Below are positions 30,883 to 43,500 of a DNA stretch of 64,000 nt, piece after piece (position 1 is the first letter of the stretch; the number at the start of each line of letters is the position of its first letter). The stretch lies in assembly GCA_018105865.1 (NCBI GenBank), contig CM030845.1, forward strand, positions 16,390,276 through 16,454,275. The letters run 5' to 3'. The DNA is from Metaphire vulgaris. Lineage: Eukaryota; Annelida; Clitellata; Crassiclitellata; Megascolecidae. Both the position numbers and the translations under genes were made by a program. The notes beneath the pieces are model-generated. The model searched no databases. It saw only the letters and a list, made by a program, of their open reading frames with translations, and was not told the origin of the DNA.

Positions 30883-31084
30883 GTAAGGAAAATGAAAATA
30901 TTTTTCATATAATCTAGTAGATAAAGACACAGATATGTTAGGGTTTTATTCTGTTTTTATTCGGCTGGGTTGTCAGAATGGTATAATAACGTGATCTTAT
31001 TTCTGGCATTTGCAAGAAACACTGTGACTAACTGATTTCTAATGAAAATCTACTGCACAGTGTCACTAAGTAGGCCTACATAGA

Positions 31085-31822
31085 CAGGCGCTAAACATTC
31101 ATCTGGCACAATTTTTTTTCCGGTGGCGCCGTTTCCGGCGGCCAAGCATGCTCCTGTGCATGCCTCGGAAAAGCGTCGTTCTGGGCGGTTCGACGATATG
31201 TTGCGCTCGTTTTAGCGCAAAATGTGCGAGTAGTGACTTTCCCGTCATTTTCGGGAGGTCCTCTGCGCTTTTCTCGGGTGGATTAGGACGGTTTTAGTCG
31301 CTGATTCGTCGCCTGTCTGGTCCGCCATCTTGTTTTGCGATTTTTCTATCAACGCGGCCTGGCAGAACTGCAGACTAGATACCCGTGCGGGAATGCTGCG
31401 ACATCCGTTCTAATTGTAACCTGGAATTCCATCCAAAGTCGGATTCACCTAGATCGACGACGGTTTACTCACGGGAGTCCGCATCTCAGAAATTCTCCGT
31501 GTGGCTCGCCTCGCGGACAGTTCTCACAACATCCGCGGAATTTACAACATCTCATCCCGTGTTTTTGTTCCTTTGACGTGCCTGGTGCGGACGGTTCTAC
31601 AGCGGAAGGCTCCTTTCTACGGGATTGCTGTCGTGGGCGTTTGGGCGGCGATTTCCGTCGTTTCCATCAGGGCTGACTTTACGCTGTCTCTGTTATCCGA
31701 CGTTCCCCATAGGCATGCCAAAGTATGTCAAAGTATGTCAAAGCGCCTTTGACTTCGACCTTCGTCGTGCGTACGGCGCTATAGAAGTCGTCAAGAAGAT
31801 AAAGATAAAGATAAAGATAATC
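31085..31822 (+). mobile_element. Non-autonomous L2-like retroelement
   Basis: A GC-richer block that ends GGCGCTATAGAAGTCGTCAA followed by an (AAGATA)n-type tail, the form of 3' ends seen on L2/CR1 LINEs. It begins near 31085 and shows no RT, so it looks like a LINE-mobilised element with 5' and 3' parts only. Boundaries are approximate. Confidence 0.5.
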
Positions 31823-32324
31823 ATGTGAATTTGAAAATCATAATTTCAGCTGAAGCGACCTATAAGCAGTAATATTACCAAATAATAATTGTTTTAGCCA
31901 CATGCAAATTTCATTTACTTTCTGTAGGAAACTGCTAAGTCAATAATCCAATTGCATTTTATGTGCTATTATATCGTATTTAGTCAGCATGACAAATTCC
32001 TGTAACTTGGCAATTTAGGTTTTAAACTAGGAACGTTCACTGTGCTTGTATACGTGAACCACAAATGGCATTTGCTTTTAAACACTGTTTTATTCGAAGG
32101 CCAGAAAGAATTGGGACGAAACAATAACCAGATCTAGCTACAAGAATTATCTCCATTAATTAAAGGATGACGAGTAACCGCTCCGGACATTCGCTCCAGT
32201 CGGATAGTGTGGTATTCGGCAATATCCGGATTCGCCAAATACTAATGTCACGAAATTACCGAACCCGAGTATTGATCTTTGTTTTGGTTTTTAATTTCTT
32301 TGTTGAACTATTCCTTAGTTCGAT
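31823..32324. other. No recognised feature
   Basis: AT-rich sequence. The open frame at 32167-32367 contains a hydrophobic stretch but no splice or domain support. Confidence 0.4.
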
Positions 32325-33556
32325 CTTTATGCAATTTTATCATGTAACATCCGTAAATAGTATTTAGAATCACTTCATGATTATTTTATAAATTCTATTC
32401 CTCTGCGATTTCAAAATAATTTTGCGTGATAGCCTACATTTTCTCTGCTATCATGGACGTCCGCAGAAGTTTTTCCAGAAGGTGCAAAGCAATACCCTGG
32501 GACGAAATAAATGAAAACAATTCCAGTGGGGTGAAAACAAGGTTTTGTGACGAAAGAAACAGCTAATTTTACTTTTATCAATACTCCATATTTTTCAGGC
32601 GGGTGCAATTGCAGCCCTTGGATCCCCCTCCGGACGCCCATATCTGCTATCGGAGGAACAGGCAAATCTTACGACGCTCACAGCTACTTTGCAGTCCAAT
32701 GATTGAATTGCGAAATAACAATGCCCTTATTCATCTGTAAAATTCATCTTCCTCCAGCAATCTATGATATTAGTATTTCAATAAATCAAACCATTGCTCA
32801 ATGATATTCTATGACATTATTTTGTTCTTACTTAGTATAACACAATCTTGTAACATAGTAACTTTGTGCCTAAGCTAAGTTTTTTTCGCTTTGCAAATGA
32901 ATGGCTTATGCATTTTGATTTATTTTGACACTCTAGTCTCTACTTGTATACTTAGACGCTTGAGTTATGTGATGTTTACATCATTATTTTTATTTTAAAT
33001 TGCTGCTTCAATGATTTGAGGCTTATTTATTACTATTAACATGCTACTGCCATGCGGGAACTTAGGCTCCGATAATGGCATGTTGTTTTCAAAATTACAC
33101 TTTGCAATGAAATTAAAACTAATAAAAGTTACGCGCTTCTCTCTGTAAATTAGTACCTTGAAACACTAATGCAATGGTTTTGTTTGAAAATAAATCCTTG
33201 ATTGATTAATTGATTTTCATTTTCAATTACAACAGTTGCATTTGTTACACAGAGTCATGTCTTTACATATCATTTAAACACTATCATTTGAGTTCCTTAT
33301 TTGAATTTGTATGTAATTATAATGAACTGATTAAGATTTCTATTTGATCAACTAACATCTTTGAGATTGTTTAGACCTATTTATTCCTGTCGATATTTCA
33401 TATAACCAAACTGCATTGTCAAGATAAAAGCAGAATGTTTTGATTAAGAATTCTATTTTATCAACTAACATCTTTGAGATTGTTTAGGCGTATTTATTCC
33501 TGTCAATATTTCATTAAACCAAACTGCATTGTTAAGATGTGTTCTGCTTATCTGTG
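32325..33556 (+). repeat. Dispersed repeat unit, copy B (partner 9813-12442)
   Basis: Begins CTTTATGCAATTTTATCATG and ends CTGCTTATCTGTG as copy A does, but its outer flanks differ. It lacks the SINE, LINE and AT-rich hAT of copy A and has its own small hAT (32452-32642) and an internal tandem duplication of about 100 bp (33353-33415 versus 33454-33545). Confidence 0.7.
32452..32642. mobile_element. Small hAT-like MITE
   Basis: Perfect duplication TCTGCTAT (32444-32451, 32643-32650); ends CATGGACGTCCG and, inverted, TATGGGCGTCCG. Copy A of the surrounding repeat (near 10240) has the empty site. Confidence 0.7.
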
Positions 33557-34960
33557 TTCACGCTCAATTGTTGCGCATAAAATCAAAGTTGAACACGTTT
33601 TACCGTGGATTGATGTCCAGTCGTTTAGAATTTTTCATCTTGTTGGATACTGTGGTTTAATCAATGGCGATTAATATCATATCATATCATATATGTTTAC
33701 TGTATAGGTCTACATATCAAATGATGAATATCTATCGTGTTATACAGTGGCAGCATTTTGACTCTATTGTAATATTGAATGATTGTTATCATATTATAAT
33801 GCATTAAATTAGGCCTAATTTGAATAATTAGTATTTTGAAAAATGTTTACTGAGCCCTGCGTTAAAAATGAACAGCAATGTTGTGATATCAAAGACGTAC
33901 TTTAATTATCTCTGATCTGGCTCAGATGTTACACATAGAATCACATTCTAACATGAGTTGCTTATTGACAATAACAGAGAATTTTGGTTTCGTTTATTAT
34001 GTGCTTCACGGTCACTATAATAATCTTTATTTCGTGACAAGCACAGCATCAAATACAACCAAAAAAAGACAATAATAAACTAATAATAAACCAACAAAAC
34101 ACACACTTTAAGTAAAACAAACGAACAAAACTCAAATACCTATTCAACTAACATAACATTCATTCCATCATATCCATAACCTCAGACCTCAAGCACACAT
34201 TAACTATACAGTCAGAAAAAAATAGCGATTTTTCCTTATACTTCAATAAAAAGGATTGCTGCCGGTATTTTACTGCATCATGTGTCAGCTGCAATCCAAC
34301 CATATCCCTATGTATTGTTATTATGATTCCAACGAATTATTACAGATGCACATGATAGGGTGATGTACATTATGTTGTATTGATGCATACCTATCCATTA
34401 TTCAATCGTTCAGATTTTGCTGTGTTTTTTGACAACAGCTGCTGTGTGATCAATGGTGGTTTCTGATATATTATTTCCAAAGAGCAATTTCTATATAGTT
34501 TTGCTTGTTGTTAAGAGGAAATTATATGCATAATTTTTATTGTAAGATTCAGAAATAACTGCCCATTATTGTGAATAAGCATTTAGAATAGTCTTCATAC
34601 TCTTTTAAGTAACATAATTAATCTAAACATCTTTAAAAGAAAATTAAAACAATATATTTTATCGGTTAAATTTAAATTACTTATTAACTAAGTTCCTTGA
34701 TTATTAAATTTAAACGATGTTTTTGTCTGTCATTGCACTATCCTAACTTTTATATTTACTAATTAATTTTTTACATATCATCCAAGGTACCTATTTGCTG
34801 GAATCCTGCTCCCTTTTAGTATCTTTTATTTTTTTCTTTCTCTTGCAATTTGCGTCTAATTATGAGCAATTCACTGATTTTTTTTCTATTATGCTTTATG
34901 CAAATAAATTTTAAACCTTGTAAACTTGTATGATACTATAGTTTGTCTCTTTTGGCTTGG
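33557..34960. other. No recognised gene
   Basis: AT-rich, apparently non-coding; a short ATATC run near 33680. No splice-bounded Ig, transmembrane or tail exon could be found although a tail exon of the plus-strand gene might be expected here. Confidence 0.4.
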
Positions 34961-34964
34961 AACC

Positions 34965-35370
34965 GTCCATAAATGACGTCACGCACTTAGGTGTTTCAAA
35001 CATTTGTGACGATGTGTGACGACGGGTGAGGGGTTTCCAGAAATGTGACGTCACGTAATACTAATTATTGTTATTAATACCGCAATGATACACGTATGTT
35101 ACCGCAATGTTGAACGTATTTTACACTTATAAAAAGTTTCAGAATTTTGCTCCAACTATAATAATTATAATGAATATTTTCAAACGAATTGATTGCGATA
35201 CCCGCTTCATTCAAGAAATAAGTGCATTGAAACATTAATTTTGACATTAAAAAAACAAGGAGGGGTTAACGCGTTGTGACGTCATTTTTAGAGGTCTGAC
35301 TTTTGTGACGAGGGCAGGGGCGGGTCAAAAAACTGCCAAAATCGCGTGACGTCATTCATGGACGGCCCCT
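34965..35370. mobile_element. MITE with GACGTCAC ends
   Basis: Inverted ends CCGTCCATAAATGACGTCAC and (right) CCGTCCATGAATGACGTCAC enclose about 400 bp. The outermost bases and target duplication are unclear, so the superfamily is not assigned; it resembles the Harbinger-like MITEs elsewhere in the window. Confidence 0.6.
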
Positions 35371-37106
35371 TATATGTTCGTGTTATCAGAAATGCCTCTT
35401 GTAGTATGCTTTTCACCAGTTTTTCTATATTAATTGGAGTTCTTTTTTGTCTTTTTCTTGTTTAATCTTTTACATATCAGTAGGCTGTAGTTTATTAGTT
35501 GGGCACTTTGCTTTTCTGTTATTTTAATTGGTCTATTGTGGTGTTGGGCTAGATTTGGATTTGGAAGATGAATGAAGCCAAATAAATTGTGAAGGCACTA
35601 GACCTTAAACCAGAGATGTCCATAGCTCGGTTTTCTGAAGCAAGACCCAAATGAAATTGATGTCTGGTGACCCAATCCGACGTGAACGTGAAAGTACAAT
35701 TGCACTTTTTACAACCTACATATATGCTTACAAAAATGATCAAATCGATGTCTAATAAACGATAGAATCTGGGCTAGCGTGGGTCTACATGTCGCCATGA
35801 GGGGCATGCAGTCTGCAATATATGCCACAATATAAGGATCTGTGGCTACGCTCAAAGCAGTACACAGAAAACGTACGGTATATTTATTTAACGTGGTTAA
35901 CGGGTATTGACTCATGAAACCCAACCCATTAATTTTTTCAAAATCTGGACCCAATCCAATCCATGAGTCAACCCAAGATATGGACAAGTCTGACCTAAGC
36001 ATGTAAATAAACCTATTTTTAAAAATGTTTACATGTAAAATGAAATTTTTCGTAAGTTGTCATTAGTTAAGATTCTGAATCATCGCTTAGATCAGCAAAT
36101 GTGAAGAGTCAATTCAAATTCAAGTACTCCACTTCATCTTTATGATAAGCAATCAGTACACGTGATAACCATACTCACGTGAATAGACGAATATGAAATT
36201 ATTTTGATGTTACGAACGCCTTCTATAAGCTTATGGTTGACTACAGTGACTATAATAATTAATCAATAAAAAGAAAAATGAATGTACACTGTAATAAATC
36301 AGTCAATGTCCCACAGTTCACAAGTGATAAAACCGATTGAAAGCCTACCAAGACTGATATCACTAATGCTAATATCTTACTTCAACCCCCAGACGAATAA
36401 GAAGATCTTGCTCCTTGTTCTCCCATTCCTTATTGACTTCCAAGGCTCAGCATAAGAATCAAGCTCTTCTCTTCCAGTGAATAATAAAACGAGAAATCGG
36501 GGTTGTCATGTAGATAACGTTATTCTAAATCATCATCACAGATTTATAGATTCGTTTTCCATACTGCCAGCATACTTTAAATAGAAGTTTAATTTGAAAC
36601 TTTACAATCACAATTCCACATATGCGACTAGGCAAATGATATAAAGGTTTTCTATACATATCTTTATTCATCTGTAAGGAATGGAATCCATGAGAGCTCC
36701 GAAACACAAAATATACTTTAAAATTTAAACACTTGATTACATTTGACAATATTCTTCTCATTGCAACGAATCCTTAAAAGTCTAACAACCGTTCGACAGA
36801 ATGGCTTCCTTGATAAGTGCTATGGTAGTCTCATGGCACGTGTCCCTTTGTTCCTCGCAACCAAAATAAGGTTGAGTTAAAGGCTTCATTGTATCTGAGA
36901 GTAGCATTTTGGAACAGCGGCGAAAAGATAATGTCCATATTGTAAACTTAACTATCAATAAGCATTTGTCCTCATGATACGATACATGGTCAATTTTAAT
37001 AATAAAGCTGTAGCAAGAGGCCAGCGGAAAATAAGTAACGTAACGTATTAATAGTTTGAGTTTTCTTTGCTAAAATGACGCCTGCGTGCCATTTTCTTCA
37101 ATTCTT
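35371..37106. other. No recognised gene; 3' flank and probable 3' UTR of the minus-strand receptor
   Basis: Minus-strand AATAAA at 36668-36663 could end the receptor transcript. Short frames at 35549-36002 and 36525-36761 show no domain. Confidence 0.4.
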
Positions 37107-37843
37107 TTACATCGTATCGTCTCCTAGTGTTACGTTTTCGTATGACTGTGGCTGTGTCACGTTCATTTCTTTTATTTTATCTTTGCTGTTTTCGTCTTCA
37201 TTCAATTCTTCTGTTGAGTTGTCTTCAATTCTTATTTCTGTGTTTTCGTAGGATTGCTTTGTAGTATTTGCTTTGACGATAGCCATATTACCCAGTTGCA
37301 TAGCCTTTTCTTTTCTTTCATCGTGTTCTTCGTTTTCCAGTTCGACGTTTTCGTAAGACTGCGCTGTCATATTATCATTCGATGAAGCTGAGTTGAAGGT
37401 AACGTTACTTCGGCCAATAGCGACATTCGTATAAGCGGGACGTCTTGTCTGATGCTCTGCCTCGATGTCTTCCTGTCCGTCTGAATCGTGTATTGATACT
37501 TCGGCGTTAACCAGGCGATGTTCCAGAGATCCTATATCATCTGAATCCATTTCATTTTCCCGCTGTCTGATCCTAGTTTCGTCGTGAACATCGACATTGA
37601 TGTAAGGAGGAGGACGCCTTAGTGATTGACCCTCAGATGAAGTACCGCCGACTGATTGTCCCTGTGCATCAGTCAGCCTCAGGTAGGTGGTCTGTGCTGG
37701 AGTCTGATTAATGTTCTGGCGAGCGATCATCTCTTCGTATCCTGGTCTCATGACTATCACTTCTTCCCCTTGCTCTCTTTCACTCGAAGTGCTCTGACTA
37801 GAGTTCGCCATATCGGTGTCTTGAATGCCGCGCAGGTCGTAAT
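37107..37843 (-). CDS. Exon 5 of minus-strand Ig receptor: long tyrosine-motif cytoplasmic tail and stop
   Basis: After TTATTCTCAG this exon encodes about 245 hydrophilic, acidic residues ending GDDTM and a TAA stop. Tyrosine motifs occur in order: GYEEM, TTYLRL, PPYINV, PAYTNV, QSYENV, QSYENT and QSYENV. Five of the seven are YxN, the known consensus bound by Grb2-family SH2 domains; most also fit YxxV/L. TTYLRL resembles an ITIM/ITSM core, though none matches the strict consensus. The last three QSYEN units are clearly repeats of one another, spaced some 35-45 residues apart, suggesting internal duplication. The region is otherwise low in hydrophobics and probably disordered. Confidence 0.8.
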
Positions 37844-40532
37844 CTGAGAATAAGATTTCAAAATAGCGTATTGTATTGCTGAACATGTAAAAATGAATAA
37901 AAGACTTCACGGCCTTTGAGTTATGGTGCTACAGAAGTCATTGAATTGCCAAAAATGCCTAAAATTTGCCTAAAATTTGTCAAAAATTTGCAAAAAAATT
38001 TTCTCTCCCCCCCAAAGAAAAGTGTGAAATGACGCCACTGCGCGGACCTCAGCTATCGGCCCTATGTCTTCACACGAGCCCTTATTTAAGTGATTCCCGG
38101 TCCGCTAAAGAGTGATATGCTAAACTCACTTTACTAATTCCTTCACTGCTTACTAACAACTAGCGTCACCTACCGAACTATCGGGGCCTGTACTCTATAG
38201 ACCATTTTTACTATTTCTTATTAAGCTCTTATTAGTATTGGACCTCAGTCTTACTTTTTATTGACTATTAACTTGTATCGCTCACTACTTAATAACTTCG
38301 TCACAGTAACAATGCGAACGCTCCCTCCCCCTCTCCTTCCTCTCCTCCCCATTCTCAATCGTTCCTCTGTCGTAGTAACAATGCGAACGAAGCAGGAATG
38401 TCTGGAGAAGGATATAATGCAGGACACAATGCCTGGATCACGAAAAAGAGGCAGGTCAAGAAAAAAGTGGGAAGACAACATCAAAGAATGGACAGGACTC
38501 ACTATCGAGCAGGCGATAAGAAGAGCAGAAGATCGTAACATCTGGAAGATGACAGTTCATAATGCAACCAATCTTCGGAGCGAAGACGGTTGAAGACAAG
38601 ACAAGACAAGTAACAATGGCAACGCCGTTCCCAACAGCGTATAGTGACCTTACCCTCCCCAGCATACTTTAAATCCAATTTAGCAAGTATTATGTTGAAA
38701 ATATTTGCAAATCTTTGCATATAATTTGAAGTCGTTTGAAATTGAGAAAGCATTGCAACATATATATGTTGGATTTAAGCGAATTTTGTATGTTAATTAA
38801 AAAGAATGAGTAGTCAATAACTATACTTGACTGTACAACTACGGGAACGGGGCGTTCCCACTAAAACCCGGCGCGTGAGGCCTGCGGCCGCAGGGGGCCC
38901 CGCCGGCCGGCCTCGGATACTTAAGAGTTTTAATTTTCTTATTCTTAAATTAATCCAAGTAAGTTATTGCGAAGAAAAGTTTAAATTAGAATTGCTGTGG
39001 CACAATCACTGTGTTTCTATGTTTGGGTGTACACCTTAAAAAGACCAGTTATAATCATAATAATTTTTTCAAGCCTTTACATGGTGACTTGCTTACTTTT
39101 TAGTGGAAATTTCCACAACCAAAAATAGGCTGTTTTGAAAATTTGACGCGAATGCGTGCAGTGTACCACTAAGCGTGAAAATAGCTCAAGAAAATAGCTT
39201 GTCAAGACTTTTCAAAAACGTTGCAGAGGCCCCTCGTAAAAAGTTGCAGGGGGCCCCCAAAAGTCACGCGCTGGCTCTGTTGCCACTCGTTCCGCTGCCG
39301 CTGTAACAATGGAAACGCCGTTCCCAACAGTTTCCACGACAAATTAACCCTGGTGTGGACGACATCTTTGATTGGACAAACGCAATAAACTACGAAGCCC
39401 TAGAAAGAGCGGCAGAAGTTATAGAGAATTAGAGGAAAGTGACTACCAACCCCCTGATGGAGTGCGGCACATAAAGATGAAGAATAATATAATCTTAAAG
39501 CATTTCAGCAAGACCTGTAATGTAGCTAAGTGTTGCGCACAACTATAAGCAATTCGCAATAAATCTTTTATAATCAGTTATTCAATACATGAAATGTCTA
39601 GGCAACCATTTCTTTGCCAAACTAATACCTTCACTCTTCTTTTTTCGAAACGCCAACACCACAAGAATAATGATCTGCACGAAAATGACAAATGAGATGG
39701 AGATATAAATAATTCCACCAACTCCAACTCTGGCCACCATATTTTCACCATCAACATCTGAAATGTATCACTATATAATTACATCAACAAATTCCCTATT
39801 GACTTTTGTCAATAGGGAATTGATTCCCTGTCTCCCTATTGACTTTTGTGTTCCAATTTTCTCTATATTCTATCACAACTCTTTCCTTTTCCGACATTGC
39901 CTCGACTGTGCTTGTCTTTTTTCCTATTTCAACAAGATTATCGCTGTGTAGATATTAGTCAAATGAATTGCTAAGCATTTTACCACTGCTGTTGAGTGAA
40001 GGCTGAGTCAACTTCTGGGCAAATATAGAGAGTCCTGGGAATCAGTCCTTCTCTAAAATGAGGTAGACGGGAAAGAGGAAGATAAGGGCGAGGGGAGGAG
40101 GGTGAGAATATGGAAGAGAGAGAGAGTAGATAGGGAGATAGAAGAATGAGAGAGGAGTGGGTACGAAAAGGAGAGGGAGGCAGATGATGGTAAAAAGAGC
40201 GGTGGAGAATGGGTTGGGAATGGGAAAGGAGGAAGAAGGAGAGGGTAGTTTGCTTGCGTGGCGTTTCTGGGAGGGGAAAGGAGGGAGAGAGTGGAGGGAG
40301 GTTGTGAGAAGGATATAGAGCGAGCAGAGATGGTTCGTAAAAGAGAGAGGAAGGAGTGTAGAATGGAGGGTAGAAGAGGGAAAGGAGAAGAAAAGGACGT
40401 AGAAGGGAGGGATTGGGAAAAGGTATGCGATATACTCGCGCACAAATTAAAAAAGTTATAGTCGTATGAGCAGCTATAAAATATAAAGAGAAGCATTAAT
40501 TATAAAATGACGTGGCCAGTTTTTACTTGTTC

Positions 40533-40582
<50 letters not shown>

Positions 40583-43500
40583 GAAAGTCGTAATCTTGTC
40601 TTACTAAAATGTTCGCTTGTCATTTCTGTCATGTTCTGTTGGTCCCAGGTGATGATGTTAGATACATTTGGTTCCAAAGTAACGGAGTCTTCATATGTGG
40701 GAACATTAGAAGCCATGTGTTCATATGAGAAGTTCCGACTTTTAAAACGCAGATGACATCTGTAAATAGCGTTGCTGAACTCAACTGAACTGATTTCCAA
40801 ATGGACGATGATCTTACGACTGTCATTTGACAATAAGAATGAGTGTTGTTCTCTTTGCACTGCGCCGAATTCTGATCCAGTCAGCACCAGCTGAGGTTCC
40901 CACGGTCCATTGAAAAGAACTTCACAGGAGATGTGGGAAGAATTCGTGCTGTATATTTTAAGACTTCCATCTAAGTGACGAATAGACGAAAGCATAATTG
41001 CTATATATACAACACAACATTGATTGATATTGCAAAGAGCGGCACCAGCACTATGGGACAGGAGGCACCAAGAGCAGCAGTGCAGAGAGAGCTACCAGTG
41101 ATAGGTAGGTTCCGGAAGAGAGCGGCACCAAGAAAAAGATAGAGCTATATCAACAGTGATTCCAGCGCTGAGTTTATTCTCAGATCCTGGCTTTCCGGCT
41201 CTCGAATGGGTACCTGGTTTTTCTGCGGAATCTGGGTTTCTAAAGTTCTTGAAAACAGTGGCGTCATTTCACACTATTCTTGGGGGGCGAGAACATTTTT
41301 TGCAAATTTTTGACAAATTGTGGGCAAATTGTTTGCAAGTTTTGGCAAATTTTGGGCATTTTTTGCAATTTTTTTGCAAATTTTGAGCAGTTTTGGCAAA
41401 TTTTGAGGTAATGTTGGAAAATTTACAATTTTTTGATATTTTTGGGCAATTTTTGCACACTAATACATTATAAATTAATATTTTCATTTCATTGGGGTGC
41501 ACAGTCTCCCTCCCCCAGCGCCCCAAATGACGCCTCTGCTTGAAAATACATTATTATTTGGAATCTTTGGTATTTGGAGTCTGGACTTCACTCGGGTGAC
41601 TCATGGAGTTATTATTAGAGGAGACGGCATTACGTCATTTCTAACCAGGCTGCTTGAAGCCAGTAGCGCGTAGGCTAAAAATAGCACCTCCATTGTTAGC
41701 GGCCAATGTGGTTGAATCGGACGCGTGGGGGTAACTGAAAGTTGGCAGTTGATGACAAGGGGAGGGGCAGTGTTATTTCTAGGATTTTGAATTTGGGGTG
41801 GTGTCGGGAAAATAAAGGGGGGTCGAAATTTTTAAGTCTCTCCCAGGAAAAAGGATGACAAAAAAGGTCATCTGACAATAAAAGTTTGAGGGAGGGGGTG
41901 TCCTCCATTGGGGGGAGGAGTGTTCAGAGCTAATTAGTATCCATTTTGCATTGTCACATTACCAAATTTTGGGGGTGTCGACCTCAAATGGAGTGGTGGT
42001 GTTGAGGGGTGTTAGGAGGGTATAAAAATTTCCCTGGAAGGGGGTCGAAATTGCCCAAAAATTGTTGACATAATTAATGGACAGCCCCCATGCCTTATTG
42101 AAAACACGATTAATGTCATCCAATAGGCTGTCCACTTGCTATTTTTCAAACACAAATTTCGAACAATAGCATCTTAATTCAGTGGTGGCTCCATAGGGGG
42201 GGGGCCGGGGAGTCGTGCCCCTATTGAGTGCCTGGCCTCCCAGTGGCCCCTGTTGGGACCCTATACTTAATACTACATACCTAACAACAAACGGTAGGCC
42301 CCCATGATTAGAAGCTGCCACCCCAACGGCCCCCCACTTGCCAAATCCTGGAGCCGCCACTGGGCCCAGGGTGGGTCCGTGCCCCTTATAATTCTTATTG
42401 AGTGCCTGGCCCCCAATGGCCACCCTGTTGGAACCCTATACTTAATACTACATACCTAACAACAAGCGGTAGGACCCCCTGATTAGAAGTTGCCACCCCA
42501 ACACCCCCCCCCCATTTGCCAAATCCTGGAGCCTCCACTAATCTGAATCTCCATTTTCATTACATACTAATAAAAAGTTCTTAGATCGTTGATAAAACAT
42601 ATCCGCAGCTATTCCCCATGGCTCAGCTGATGATTTTTTGGGTCTACCAATGTGGCTGCCGTTTGGGAATTTCCCAAATAGTTGGCTTCAGCCAAATGAC
42701 GTAATGCCGTCTCCTCTAATAATAACTCCATGGGTTGACTGTTGATCTGAGGATTAAACGGAAGTCACGTGGTTAGTTAGATACGTATATGAGTAATATG
42801 ACGGTATGAGTGGTGAATATTGTCTATACAGACCCACGTCGAGCCAGGTGTATAAAAATACGAAATGAAATAAGTAAGTAAGTAAGTAAAATCTCGTGGA
42901 TTTATATAGCCCTTTGGAAAGTGGCTCAACAGTAAATGCTTATTCTTAGGCGCTAAGCCTTTCTTCAAATAGCTATGGGAAAGGTATGAGATCAGCCAGG
43001 CAATGGTCAATAAATACGCTTTGACCTAAAGCTAACAGTTATATTAGTTTAGTTAACAGTGTATATTAGTATATTTCTAACAGTAATTTTGAATTTAAAT
43101 TACCTTATTGGAAAGTTTCAGCCAACTTATGTGAGGTTTTGAGCACTCCAGGGGTTTCAGGGCTTTCTTTAGGACGCAATCTGTTTTTTTCTTCAAAAAG
43201 TTGACTGGCAACACTGGGTACCGGAGACAGCGGTACCAAAGGTACAGGTACAGGGGGTAAAGGTACAGGAGGCACAGGTAACAGAGATCTAAGAGACACC
43301 AGAGCCATAAGAGTAAAGATTACCGGGGTACCAAGACAAAGGTAAAGGACAGAGAGATAAGAGTCCACTTCGCACGGAAGGCTTCCTAGCCAGAAAGCTA
43401 GGATGAATGTACACCATAGATCCCCATTCTAGCAGGTACCCAGGCCGTGGGATTTGCGCATGACCGTTGAGAAATTTCGCTGAGGGGTAGTTAGAATGAT

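Noticed and set aside
37107..37843. Calling the tail motifs canonical ITIMs or an ITAM
   Set aside because: Position -2 and the paired YxxL spacing do not fit the strict consensus; YxN is the better description.
40042..40496. Ser/Pro/Phe-rich frames of 133-147 codons
   Set aside because: Purine-biased tract leaves all pyrimidine-strand frames open; lies in an intron of the receptor.
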